From: Flavobacteriales bacterium UBA5933
Lineage (GTDB): Bacteria > Bacteroidota > Bacteroidia > Flavobacteriales > Weeksellaceae
Direction: 5' to 3'
Assembly: GCA_002430925.1 (NCBI GenBank)
Contig: DJDD01000146.1
Location: 793-19,169, forward strand
DNA: 18,377 nt
A model generated the notes under the pieces. The model ran no database searches. It was not told where the DNA came from and was given only the letters and a program-made list of their open reading frames with translations. Position 1 is the first letter of the stretch. Each line of letters opens with the position of its first letter. Of this stretch, positions 1 through 8,349 are shown piece by piece. The translations under genes were made by a program, and so were the position numbers.

Positions 1-135
1 ATATTTATTTTTTGGGCAATTGCTTCGCACCGTGCTTTTTCGCTGTATCTTTTTAGATTGGATATAAAATGAATGTGGAAAATGTTTCCAATCAAAAAAG
101 GATGTCGCTTCAATCGCTATTGCAAATTAAAGGTT
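1..135 (+). repeat. Dispersed-type intergenic repeat, copy A
   Basis: This stretch matches the reverse complement of 10143-10271 along nearly its whole length. The outer arms are almost identical: 1-59 differs from the other copy by only a few substitutions and one extra T, and 88-135 is similarly close. The middle (about 61-87) is unrelated in sequence. The centre can fold: bases 56-62 pair with 87-93, and after an A/A mismatch 49-54 pairs with 95-100. The copy begins at the first base of the window and may extend beyond it. It contains no convincing ORF. Copies with this look recur between genes in flavobacterial genomes as far as I remember, but I could not verify this. Function is unknown. 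Confidence 0.85.
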
Positions 136-176
136 AATAAATAATTATAATACAATATTAAAAGAAAATAGTTTAA

Positions 177-234
177 ATAAATAAAACAAAAAAAGATGAT
201 TTAATTTAAAATCATCTTTTTTTGTTTTATTTAT
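177..234 (-). terminator. Very long terminator hairpin of the SPOR gene
   Basis: Bases 177-202 are perfectly complementary to 209-234, giving a 26-bp stem with a 6-base loop. The stem core is GATGATTT/AAATCATC, and the outer part is A-rich on one arm and T-rich on the other, so either strand offers a U-rich tail. On the minus strand it starts inside the stop codon of the SPOR-domain gene (231-233), which makes it that gene's terminator. It may also stop rightward transcription arriving from the left edge. Confidence 0.85.
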
Positions 235-716
235 CTAGCTTTTCTACAAAGAACTTTAAAAGGTATTGAAAAAGCATTATTATATTTTGATTTTAATCTT
301 CTAATATCAGAAGAAGCAGAGCTTTTGGAAACGTAATCACCTACAAGAACTCTATAGTCTGGAGTGAAATATGTAACTTGAGCTGAAAGTTCAGGATGAG
401 AAGAACTAAATTCTTCTTTGACTTTATTAGCTTCATTTCTATTTTTAGAATAATAAATTTGAATTTTGTAACCGTTTATTTGAGCATTGCCATAACAAGG
501 ATCATTAGGTCTACTATTCTTTTTTTCTGGAATAGATTTACTTGCATTAGTATAAGTACAAGAAGAATCTTCTCTAGCTTTTAATATGTTATATACACTA
601 GAATCAATTTCCATGTTTAATGTTCCATTATTAATAATTTTTACAGTGTCTATTTTTTGTTGTGCAAAAATTGAAATCGAAAACATTGTAAAAAAAATTA
701 TGATATAACTTTTCAT
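231..716 (-). CDS. Secreted SPOR-domain protein
   Basis: The 161-residue product begins with a signal peptide (hydrophobic residues 4-17, probable cleavage after the Ala of FAQ, residues 17-19), so it should be exported to the periplasm. Residues about 80-155 look like a SPOR domain: an initial strand (GYKIQIYYS), an amphipathic helix rich in Lys and Glu, a second strand around YRVLVGDY, and a final helix with LKSKYNNAF. SPOR domains bind peptidoglycan strands lacking stem peptides, often at division sites. The linker (about 50-75) is polar, with cysteines at 53 and 74. There is no lipobox, so the protein is likely soluble. It is a single-gene unit: its own -7 box lies just upstream and a terminator overlaps its stop. 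The domain call is by pattern only. The precise role (cell division or envelope remodelling) is inferred from the family. Confidence 0.8.
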   Translation of the reverse strand: MKSYIIIFFTMFSISIFAQQKIDTVKIINNGTLNMEIDSSVYNILKAREDSSCTYTNASKSIPEKKNSRPNDPCYGNAQINGYKIQIYYSKNRNEANKVKEEFSSSHPELSAQVTYFTPDYRVLVGDYVSKSSASSDIRRLKSKYNNAFSIPFKVLCRKAR

Positions 717-733
717 AGATGAATTAATTTTTA

Positions 734-741
734 CAAATATA
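734..741 (-). promoter_or_regulatory. Putative -7 box for the SPOR gene
   Basis: On the minus strand this reads TATATTTG, a full match to the Bacteroidota -7 element TAnnTTTG. It lies 17 bases upstream of the ATG, which would give a short leader of about 10 bases. No clear TTG is present at the expected -33 spacing (TTAG instead), so the call rests on the -7 box and its position. Confidence 0.45.
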
Positions 742-997
742 CTTCTAACAATTTACTATTCTAAAAATATATTATTGATTATTTATTTTAGTGGTTATTT
801 TTTTTCTTACATCAAATGTAAGTTTAATTATAGCAATATGTTAATAATTATTTACTTTTTCTATTTTTTAATCATAATAGGTATTTTCTTTTATGAAAAC
901 TCTTTACTTTTTTAACGTTTAATTTAGAAACATTTTAAATTAACGAGAATGACAAAGTTCAGTAGGTAATATTTATGATTTTATTAAGTATAGACCC
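742..997. other. Divergent intergenic region
   Basis: This lies between the leftward SPOR gene and the rightward actA and contains the regulatory space of both. It is very AT-rich with T-runs around 790-805 and 855-870. I find no ORF, RNA gene or clear inverted repeat in it. Any regulator site controlling the respiratory operon would be here, but no palindrome stands out. Confidence 0.5.
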
Positions 998-1005
998 TAT
1001 TTTTG
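998..1005 (+). promoter_or_regulatory. Putative -7 box of the act operon
   Basis: The sequence TATTTTTG matches TAnnTTTG. The -33 region is degenerate (ATG at 975-977, spacer of 20). Transcription would start near 1012, leaving a leader of about 60 bases before actA. No other box of this type lies closer to the gene. Confidence 0.4.
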
Positions 1006-1071
1006 CTTTTAGTTAAGTGTTCAAATAAAAACTAATTAAAAGAAACAACGAACTGAGATTATTTTAAGTAA

Positions 1072-2490
1072 ATGAAGGCAAGATTTCTAAAAAGAATACG
1101 TTTATGGAGCTGCGCGATTATAATGTCGACGTTCTCCTTAGCGAATGCCCAAGATGCAGGGAAAGGTTACGAGTTATTCGAAGCCAACTGTACTACTTGT
1201 CACCAGATTGATGGTAAGTTAATAGGGCCAGAGTTACGTAATATTGAGAAACGTGTAAAAGACGAAGCTGGACTTGGTAAAGAATGGTTACATTCTTGGA
1301 TCAAGAACAATAAGGCTTTACGTGAATCAGGAGATGCGTACGCAAACAAAATTTATGCTGAGTACAATAACACAGAAATGTTAGCCTTTCCAGGTTTATC
1401 AGATGGTGATATTGATAACATCTTAGCTTATACTGCTGATCCAGATGGTGGTCAAAAAGCATTTGAAGAAGCAAAAGCTGCTAAAAAGAAAGAAGCTGCT
1501 GCTGCTAAAGCTGCTCAAGCTGCTCAAGGCGGAGGAGCTAATTCAGGTGTTATAGCTGTTGGATTTGTAGTTTTAGCTGCATTATTATTGTGGATTTTAG
1601 TTCGCGTTAATGCATTAGTTAAAGCAACTGCTTTAAATGAATTAAATGCTGACACTGAAAAAGCTGCTTTTTCTTTATCACAAACTTTTGAGAAATACAA
1701 GAAAGTTGGTGGCGTAGTAATAGCTGTTTTAGCATTTTTAGCTTTATACAACATCTACTGGGGATTAATGGGTATTGGAGTTGATAAAGGTTACGAGCCT
1801 CAACAACCAATTTATTTCTCTCATAAAGTTCACGCAGGAGTTCAAGGTATAGATTGTCAGTATTGTCATAGTTCTGCAAAATACGGTAAAGTATCAGGTA
1901 TACCTTCACCAAACGTATGTATGAACTGTCACAAAACAATTAAAGAGTACAAAGGAGATTACTTTGAAGAAGATTTAGTAACTTCTGGTAAATTTGCTGA
2001 TGAAGATGCTGTTAAAACTTTCTACACAGGAGAAATCCAAAAAATGTACAAAGCGATTGGTTGGAATAAGGAAACTAATAAATTTGATGGACCACAAAAA
2101 CCTATAGAATGGGTTCGTATCCACAATATGCCAGATTTCGTATTCTTTAGCCACGCACAGCACGTTGTAGCTGGAGAGCATGCAATTAAGAAAGCAATCA
2201 AAGAAGGTACAATTCCAAATGCGAAAGAATTAAACATTGGTTCAGGAGATCAAGTTTGTTTCGCTTGTCACGGACGAGTAGATGAAATGAATGAGGTTAA
2301 AATGGCAAATGATTTCACAATGGGATGGTGTATAGAGTGTCACAGAACTACAGAAGTAGACATGGACAACGAGTATAACAAAGAATATTACGCAGAATTA
2401 CACGAAAAACTGAAAAAACAGTACGGTGACGCAACTAAAATTACAGTTTCGGCTATCGGAGGTTTAGAGTGTGGTAAATGTCATTATTAA
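1072..2490 (+). CDS. actA: ActA: hexaheme cytochrome c subunit of Alternative Complex III
   Basis: This 472-residue periplasmic, membrane-anchored electron carrier of the quinol:cytochrome c oxidoreductase holds six CxxCH heme-binding motifs: C40-H44, C262-H266, C283-H287, C396-H400, C420-H424 and C467-H471. Residues 1-26 form a signal peptide ending ANA. Residues 27-125 are a class I monoheme cytochrome c domain with a probable distal Met at 103. An Ala/Lys-rich linker (130-155) leads to a transmembrane helix at 158-178 and a second at about 213-231. The pentaheme domain fills 240-472. In many bacteria ActA has only the pentaheme part; here a monoheme domain is joined to its N-terminus. The start is fixed by the signal peptide. 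It is the first gene of a six-gene operon, 22 bases ahead of actB. Confidence 0.95.
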   Translation: MKARFLKRIRLWSCAIIMSTFSLANAQDAGKGYELFEANCTTCHQIDGKLIGPELRNIEKRVKDEAGLGKEWLHSWIKNNKALRESGDAYANKIYAEYNNTEMLAFPGLSDGDIDNILAYTADPDGGQKAFEEAKAAKKKEAAAAKAAQAAQGGGANSGVIAVGFVVLAALLLWILVRVNALVKATALNELNADTEKAAFSLSQTFEKYKKVGGVVIAVLAFLALYNIYWGLMGIGVDKGYEPQQPIYFSHKVHAGVQGIDCQYCHSSAKYGKVSGIPSPNVCMNCHKTIKEYKGDYFEEDLVTSGKFADEDAVKTFYTGEIQKMYKAIGWNKETNKFDGPQKPIEWVRIHNMPDFVFFSHAQHVVAGEHAIKKAIKEGTIPNAKELNIGSGDQVCFACHGRVDEMNEVKMANDFTMGWCIECHRTTEVDMDNEYNKEYYAELHEKLKKQYGDATKITVSAIGGLECGKCHY

Positions 2491-2502
2491 TATAAAAAAG
2501 AG

Positions 2503-2507
2503 AGGAG
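2503..2507 (+). promoter_or_regulatory. actB: Shine-Dalgarno-like site before actB
   Basis: AGGAG lies five bases before the actB ATG, within a purine run AGAGGAG. Genuine Shine-Dalgarno sequences are rare in Bacteroidota, and none of the other genes in this window has one this well placed. Confidence 0.5.
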
Positions 2508-2512
2508 TATAA

Positions 2513-5500
2513 ATGGCTTCGAAGAAAAATTACTGGAAAAGTTTTGAGGAGTTAACTGACAATACATTAAATGAAAAGTTAACTACCAATGAATTTGCAG
2601 AAGAAATTCCTGTAGATAATTTCTTAGGGAATGATAACGCCATGGAGAATAGTCAAACTTCACGACGTGACTTTTTGAAGATTTTAGGGTTCAGTACAGC
2701 TGCTGTTACATTAGCAGCATGTGAAGCTCCAATCGTAAAATCTGTTCCTTACGTAGTTAAACCAGAAAACATTATGCCTGGTGTACCTACTTATTATGCA
2801 TCTACTGTTTTTGATGGATACGATTACGCAAATGTTTTAGTAAGAACAAGAGAGGGTCGTCCTATTAGAATTGATGCTAATAAAGGAGCTAAATATTTTG
2901 GTTCTACAAATGCAAGAGTTCAAGCATCTGTATTATCTTTATATGATTCAGATAAAATAAAAACGCCATTAACTAATGGTGGAGATAATTTTAAAGCAAC
3001 TTCTTGGAAAGAAGTAGATGCTCGTGTTTCTAAAGCATTAGCATCTGTAGGAAATAAAAAAGTAGTTATCTTAACTCCTTCTTTACCTTCTCCTACAACT
3101 AAAAAGTTGATTGCTGATTTTGCTGCTAAATATCCTACAACTCAACATGTAGTATATGATGCAGTATCTTATTCTAATGCATTAGATGCAGCTCAAGAAG
3201 TTTATGGAAAAAGAGAGTTACCTTTCTATGACCTTAAAAATTCTGAATTAGTTGTTTCTTTTAATGCAGATTTCTTAGGAGATTTTAATGGAGGTGGAAT
3301 GGAAGGTGATTACGGAGTTGTTCGTAAACCAGGTCCAAACATGTTACGTCATATCCAAGTAGAATCTGTTTTATCTTTAACTGGTGCAAATGCTGATACT
3401 CGTTTCCCTTTAAAACCAACTGATACTGAAAAAGTATTAGCTGAAGTTTATAGTGGGTTAACAGGAGGTTCTGCTTCATCTAAAGAAGCAAAATCTATTG
3501 TTGCAGAATTAAAAGCTAAAGGTTCTAAAGCTGTAGTTATGGCTGATGGTTCAAAAGAAGCTATCGCAATTTCTTATGCAATTAACCAAATTTTAGGTTC
3601 TGCTGCAATTACAGGAAAAGCTGTATTACTTAAAGAATCAAATGATACTACTTTCAAACAATTTGTTGCTGAAGCAAAAGCTGGACAAGTTGGTGTATTA
3701 TTAAACTTCCAAACAAATCCAATTTATAACGCTAAAAACTCAAAAGAGATTGAAGCTGCATTTAAAAATATTGGATTAAAAGTTGGTTTAGTTGAAAAAT
3801 TAGATGAAACTGCTTCTGTAATGGATGTTATTGCTCCAGTTACTCATGCATTAGAGTCTTGGAATGATTTCAACCCATTAACAGGTGTTTACTCATTACA
3901 ACAACCAACAATTCCTCGCATTTTTGATTCTCGTCAATTTCAAGATTCATTAATCGCTTGGTTAACTGGTCAAACTAAAGTTGTAGAAACAGAAGATCCA
4001 AATGACCCAATTATGGTTATGGCTACTTCTGCTACTAGACAAAAAGTTTCTCCATTTTATCTTTATGTTAAACAAAATTGGGAAGCAGCTATTTTACCTA
4101 AATTAGGTGTAGATTTCAATAAAGCATTATATAATGGTTATAATGAATCTTCAGAAAATGGTTCTTTTACAGCTAATACAGGAGTTGTTTCTTCTGCTGT
4201 AGCAAAATTAGCTTCTGCTAAAGCTACAGAATGGGAAATTCAATTCTATTCTAAATCTGGTTTAGGAGATGGTACACAAGCTAATAACCCTTGGTTACAA
4301 GAGCTTCCAGATCCAATTTCTAGAAACTCATGGGATAACTATTTAACTGTTAATCCTAACGATGCTGAGAAATTAGGTATCCAAATCCAAGATAACTACA
4401 ATGTTCATAATGGAAGAATGCAATTTGATGGTGAGTTTGTAAACTTAACTGTTAATGGTGTAGCATTAGAAAATGTTCCAGTATTCATTCAACCAGGTCA
4501 AGCAATTGGTACTGTAGGTTTAGCATTTGGTTATGGTCGTACTAAAGCTGGTAAAGTTGCTAATAATGTAGGTGTTAATGCATTTACTTTATATGATGGT
4601 AATGTTGGTGCTACTAATGTTAAGATTGAAAAATCTTCTCGTACTGATAAGCACGAATTTGCTAACATGCAACAACAACCTACTTTAATGGGACGTTACG
4701 AAATTGCTAGAGAAGTTTCATTAGCTGATTTTATCAATAAAGATAAAGAAGAATGGAATCCAGGTTCAAACTTACCAACTTGGAGAGGAGATTCTCCTTC
4801 TAATGAGGTAGATTTATGGGCTAGTTTTGATCGTACAACAGGACCTCACTTCAATTTAACAATTGATATGAACTCTTGTACAGGTTGTGGAGCTTGTGTT
4901 ATTGCTTGTCAAGCAGAAAATAATGTACCTACAGTAGGTAAAGAGCAAATGCGTATGTCTAGAGATATGTATTGGTTAAGAATTGACCGTTACTACTCTG
5001 ATATAACTTATGCTGATCCTGCAGGTAAATTAACGCAAGAAGTAGCTTTAGAATCTGATCCAGATAATGAGCCACAACAATACAAACGTTTAATTAAGCC
5101 TCAAGCAGAAAATCCAGATGTGATTTTCCAACCAATGATGTGTCAACACTGTAACCACGCTCCTTGTGAGACTGTGTGTCCAGTAGGTGCAACATCTCAT
5201 GGTCGTCAAGGTCAAAACATGATGGCTTATAACCGTTGTGTTGGTACTCGTTACTGTGCAAATAACTGTCCTTATAAAGTACGTCGTTTCAACTGGTTCA
5301 ACTGGGCGAATAACGATAAATACGATTTCCAAATGAATAATGATTTAGGTCGTATGGTACTTAATCCAGATGTTGTTGTTCGTACACGAGGAGTAATTGA
5401 GAAATGTTCGTTCTGTATTCAATCTACTCAAGCAACTATTTTGAAAGCTAAAAGAGAAAATAGAGTTGTTAGAGATGATGAATTTATGGATGCTTGTGCT

Positions 5501-5674
5501 TGTGCTGCAGCTTGTGGAACAGGTGCGATGAAATTTGGTGATATCAATGATGATAAATCACAAGTTAGACAAGTTTCTAAAGATAAACGTTCATACGTTT
5601 TATTAGAAGAAATTGGTACTAAACCAAACGTTATCTACCAAGTAAAAGTTAGAAACAGAAAAGAACAAGCTTAA
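2513..5674 (+). CDS. actB: ActB: iron-sulfur subunit of Alternative Complex III
   Basis: This 1053-residue fusion combines a molybdopterin-oxidoreductase-like domain (about 95-760, thought not to carry the cofactor in this family) with a four-cluster ferredoxin domain (about 780-1010). The N-terminus carries a twin-arginine signal (SRRDFLK, 50-56) after a 49-residue extension, followed by a lipobox-like LAAC ending at C70, so export by Tat and lipid anchoring are likely. Cluster cysteines are visible at 789/792/795/799, 877/880/885/889, 909/915/919 and 965/968/997/1001, with an extra Cys at 995. The third set has Thr912 where a fourth Cys would sit, matching one [3Fe-4S] among three [4Fe-4S] clusters. 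ActB relays electrons from the quinol site in ActC to the ActA hemes. It is full length, 34 bases ahead of actC. Confidence 0.95.
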   Translation: MASKKNYWKSFEELTDNTLNEKLTTNEFAEEIPVDNFLGNDNAMENSQTSRRDFLKILGFSTAAVTLAACEAPIVKSVPYVVKPENIMPGVPTYYASTVFDGYDYANVLVRTREGRPIRIDANKGAKYFGSTNARVQASVLSLYDSDKIKTPLTNGGDNFKATSWKEVDARVSKALASVGNKKVVILTPSLPSPTTKKLIADFAAKYPTTQHVVYDAVSYSNALDAAQEVYGKRELPFYDLKNSELVVSFNADFLGDFNGGGMEGDYGVVRKPGPNMLRHIQVESVLSLTGANADTRFPLKPTDTEKVLAEVYSGLTGGSASSKEAKSIVAELKAKGSKAVVMADGSKEAIAISYAINQILGSAAITGKAVLLKESNDTTFKQFVAEAKAGQVGVLLNFQTNPIYNAKNSKEIEAAFKNIGLKVGLVEKLDETASVMDVIAPVTHALESWNDFNPLTGVYSLQQPTIPRIFDSRQFQDSLIAWLTGQTKVVETEDPNDPIMVMATSATRQKVSPFYLYVKQNWEAAILPKLGVDFNKALYNGYNESSENGSFTANTGVVSSAVAKLASAKATEWEIQFYSKSGLGDGTQANNPWLQELPDPISRNSWDNYLTVNPNDAEKLGIQIQDNYNVHNGRMQFDGEFVNLTVNGVALENVPVFIQPGQAIGTVGLAFGYGRTKAGKVANNVGVNAFTLYDGNVGATNVKIEKSSRTDKHEFANMQQQPTLMGRYEIAREVSLADFINKDKEEWNPGSNLPTWRGDSPSNEVDLWASFDRTTGPHFNLTIDMNSCTGCGACVIACQAENNVPTVGKEQMRMSRDMYWLRIDRYYSDITYADPAGKLTQEVALESDPDNEPQQYKRLIKPQAENPDVIFQPMMCQHCNHAPCETVCPVGATSHGRQGQNMMAYNRCVGTRYCANNCPYKVRRFNWFNWANNDKYDFQMNNDLGRMVLNPDVVVRTRGVIEKCSFCIQSTQATILKAKRENRVVRDDEFMDACACAAACGTGAMKFGDINDDKSQVRQVSKDKRSYVLLEEIGTKPNVIYQVKVRNRKEQA

Positions 5675-5708
5675 TTAAATTAATAAAGAATTAATAAGGT
5701 AAACAAAT

Positions 5709-7112
5709 ATGTCACATTACGAATCTCAGGTAAGAGAACCCCTTATTTTAGGACATAAGACCTACCACGATATCACAGAAGATATTGCTCGTCCTATTGA
5801 GACGCCAGCAAGTAAATTGTGGTGGACTTGTTTCAGTATAGCAATGGTAGCTTTCGTTGTCGGAGTAGGTTGTATTGCTTATACAGTAGGAACAGGTATA
5901 GGTGTATGGGGATTAAATAGAACGATCAACTGGGGATGGGATATCACCAACTTCGTATGGTGGGTAGGTATCGGTCACGCTGGTACACTTATCTCAGCCG
6001 TTTTATTATTATTCCGTCAAAAATGGAGAATGTCAGTAAACCGTTCTGCGGAAGCAATGACTATCTTCGCCGTTGTACAGGCAGCGTTATTCCCTGTAAT
6101 TCACATGGGTCGTCCATGGTTAATGTACTGGGTATTCCCAATTCCTAACCAATTTGGATCATTATGGCCTAACTTTAACTCACCATTATTATGGGATGTA
6201 TTCGCGATTTCTACTTATTTCTCTGTATCAACTGTTTTCTGGTTGATGGGATTAATTCCTGATTTCGCAATGGTACGTGACCGTGCTACAAAACCATTTG
6301 CTAAGAAGATCTATGGTATCTTATCTTTCGGATGGGGTGGTGGAGCTAAACACTGGCAACGTTTTGAAGAGTTATCTTTAGTATTAGCTGGTTTATGTAC
6401 ACCATTAGTATTCTCTGTACATACAATTGTATCTTTTGACTTTGCTACATCTGTAATTAAAGGATGGCACTCAACAGTATATCCTCCATATTTCGTTGCC
6501 GGAGCAATTTTCTCTGGTTTCGCAATGGTACAAACTTTATTAAGTGTTATGCGTAAAATCTTACATTACGAAGATTATATTACACGTAAACATATCGAAT
6601 ACATGAACATCGTAATCGTTGTTACTGGTGGTATGGTTGCTGTAGCATACTTAACAGAGTTATGGATAGCTTGGTATTCAGGATCTCGTTTCGAAGATTT
6701 TACATACTTCTCTCCAGGAGCTGCAACAGGACCTTATTGGTGGGCTTTCTGGGCATTAATTATATGTAATGTTTTAGTACCAGGTTTATTATGGATCAAA
6801 CCAATTAGACGTTCATTCTTTTGGACATTCGTTATCTCGATTGTAGTTAACATAGGTATGTGGTTCGAGCGTTTTGATATTATCGTTATCAACTTATCTC
6901 GTGATTATTTACCTTCAAGCTGGACAATGTTTATGCCTTCATGGGTAGACGTAGGTATCTTCTTAGGTACTATGGGATTCTTTTCTGTGTTATACTTATT
7001 GTACGCACGTACATTCCCAGTTATTTCACAATCTGAATTAAAAACTATTTTGAAATCATCAGGCGAAAGCTATAAAAAACATCATACTGAAGATGAGCAT
7101 CACGAACACTAA
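5709..7112 (+). CDS. actC: ActC: NrfD-like quinol-binding membrane subunit
   Basis: A 467-residue polytopic membrane protein of the NrfD/PsrC family with about ten predicted helices, starting near residue 38 and ending near 445. The motifs GIGHAGTLIS (87-96) and HMGRPW (132-137) are typical of ActC and lie near the proposed quinol site. The C-terminus is His- and Glu-rich (HHTEDEHHEH). In the complex it oxidises menaquinol and passes electrons to ActB; a role in proton translocation has been proposed for this family. Its end overlaps the start of actD by 20 bases, implying coupled translation. Confidence 0.95.
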   Translation: MSHYESQVREPLILGHKTYHDITEDIARPIETPASKLWWTCFSIAMVAFVVGVGCIAYTVGTGIGVWGLNRTINWGWDITNFVWWVGIGHAGTLISAVLLLFRQKWRMSVNRSAEAMTIFAVVQAALFPVIHMGRPWLMYWVFPIPNQFGSLWPNFNSPLLWDVFAISTYFSVSTVFWLMGLIPDFAMVRDRATKPFAKKIYGILSFGWGGGAKHWQRFEELSLVLAGLCTPLVFSVHTIVSFDFATSVIKGWHSTVYPPYFVAGAIFSGFAMVQTLLSVMRKILHYEDYITRKHIEYMNIVIVVTGGMVAVAYLTELWIAWYSGSRFEDFTYFSPGAATGPYWWAFWALIICNVLVPGLLWIKPIRRSFFWTFVISIVVNIGMWFERFDIIVINLSRDYLPSSWTMFMPSWVDVGIFLGTMGFFSVLYLLYARTFPVISQSELKTILKSSGESYKKHHTEDEHHEH

Positions 7113-7659
7113 AATCGTTTATGGTCTTTACGGAGACGATGATGATTTATTAAAAGCAGTAAAATCTATTCGTAAACAAGGTATTACAATAGATGAAGTA
7201 TATACACCTTTCCCTGTACACGGTTTAGATAAAGCTTTAGGTCTTAGAAAAACACGTATTTCTGATCTAGCATTTTTCTACGGTGCATTTGGTACAACTT
7301 TAGCATCTTTAATGACATGGTTTATTATGAACCATGACTGGGCTCAAGATATCGGAGGTAAACCTTCTTTCTCTTGGGGACAAAATATGCCAGCTTTCGT
7401 TCCTATTATGTTCGAGTTGACAGTATTTTGTGCTGCTCACTTTATGTCATTAACATACTTAGTGCGTAATAAAATGTATCCTGGTGCAAAAGCAAAAAAT
7501 CCAGATCCTCGTACAACAGATGATAAATTCTTAATTGAAATTAGAACATCTGATGTTGAGAAAATCAAAAATGTTTTTGTAGAAACTGGTGCTGAAGAAG
7601 TTACTGTAAAAGGTGATTTAATAGAATCTAATGTTAACAATTTAGTACAAGAAGCATAA
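7093..7659 (+). CDS. actD: ActD: DUF3341 membrane subunit
   Basis: The 188-residue protein has a soluble N-terminal part (1-55, containing the DUF3341-type segment VYGLYGDDDDLL and TPFPVHGLD), two transmembrane helices (about 58-80 and 98-122), and a charged C-terminal tail ending in a small alpha/beta segment. ActD has no cofactor and packs against ActC as a structural subunit. The ATG lies within the end of actC, and the stop codon TAA shares its last A with the ATG of actE, so all three are probably translated as a coupled set. Confidence 0.95.
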   Translation: MSITNTKIVYGLYGDDDDLLKAVKSIRKQGITIDEVYTPFPVHGLDKALGLRKTRISDLAFFYGAFGTTLASLMTWFIMNHDWAQDIGGKPSFSWGQNMPAFVPIMFELTVFCAAHFMSLTYLVRNKMYPGAKAKNPDPRTTDDKFLIEIRTSDVEKIKNVFVETGAEEVTVKGDLIESNVNNLVQEA

Positions 7660-8327
7660 TGAAAAAAATAGCACTACTTATAGGACTAGGAAGTATTATT
7701 ATCACTTCTTGTTCTGATAAAAAACGTAAGCCAAGTATAGTATATATGCCAGATATGTACTATGCAACAGCATATGATCCTTACCAAAAAGCAACTTTTG
7801 GTTACCCTCATGATGAGGAAAACTCTGAAGTTCCTGTATTTAGTAAAAATCATAATATGTCTGCTTTAGAATCTGTAGAAGGTGCAGTATCAAGAACAGA
7901 TGGTGACATCTTACCTTGGCCTTTCAAAAATAATAACGCAGGTTATGCTGAAGCAAAAAAAGTAACTTCTGCTCCTTTAAATGCAGCTAATAAAGCTACA
8001 GATTTAGAAAGAGGGAAATTATTATTTCACCAAAACTGTGCAGTTTGTCATGGTGACGCTGGTGATGGACAAGGTTCTATTGTAAAATCAAAAGCTTTCT
8101 CTGGAGTTCCTAACTACAGTGAAAGAGATTTAACAGTTGGTTCTGTTTATCATGTAATTATGTATGGTAAAAATGCGATGGGTTCTTATGCCTCTCAAAT
8201 GACACCTGCAGACCGTTGGAGAGTTGCTGAATATGTAATGAGTTTAAAAGGTGGGGATTCTAAAGAGGCTGCTCCTGCAGCATCAACTGAACCTGCTAAC
8301 GAAGCAAGTGAAGAAGCAACTAAATAA
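7659..8327 (+). CDS. actE: ActE: monoheme cytochrome c lipoprotein
   Basis: This 222-residue lipoprotein has a short signal peptide and a lipobox ITSC with the modified cysteine at 18. One heme motif, C127-H131, sits in a class I cytochrome c fold spanning about 115-197, with Met174 as the likely distal ligand. The C-terminal 25 residues are a low-complexity Ala/Glu/Ser tail. The residues after Cys18 are basic (SDKKRK), unlike the acidic flavobacterial surface-export signal, so periplasmic retention is expected. ActE sits next to the ActA hemes and may hand electrons to the oxidase or to soluble cytochrome. Its ATG overlaps the actD stop by one base; actF follows after 22 bases. Confidence 0.95.
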   Translation: MKKIALLIGLGSIIITSCSDKKRKPSIVYMPDMYYATAYDPYQKATFGYPHDEENSEVPVFSKNHNMSALESVEGAVSRTDGDILPWPFKNNNAGYAEAKKVTSAPLNAANKATDLERGKLLFHQNCAVCHGDAGDGQGSIVKSKAFSGVPNYSERDLTVGSVYHVIMYGKNAMGSYASQMTPADRWRVAEYVMSLKGGDSKEAAPAASTEPANEASEEATK

Positions 8328-8349
8328 ATTATAAAATAAGTTAATTATT

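Noticed and set aside
396..584. A small plus-strand ORF opposite the SPOR gene
   Set aside because: It is low in complexity, lies entirely antisense to a gene with a recognisable domain, and has no promoter.
1524..2237. Several minus-strand ORFs inside actA
   Set aside because: They are antisense to heme-motif coding sequence, have no family resemblance, and arise from the codon bias of actA.
5936..6148. A 70-codon plus-strand ORF within actC in another frame
   Set aside because: It overlaps a well-supported membrane protein and shows no domain or translation signal.
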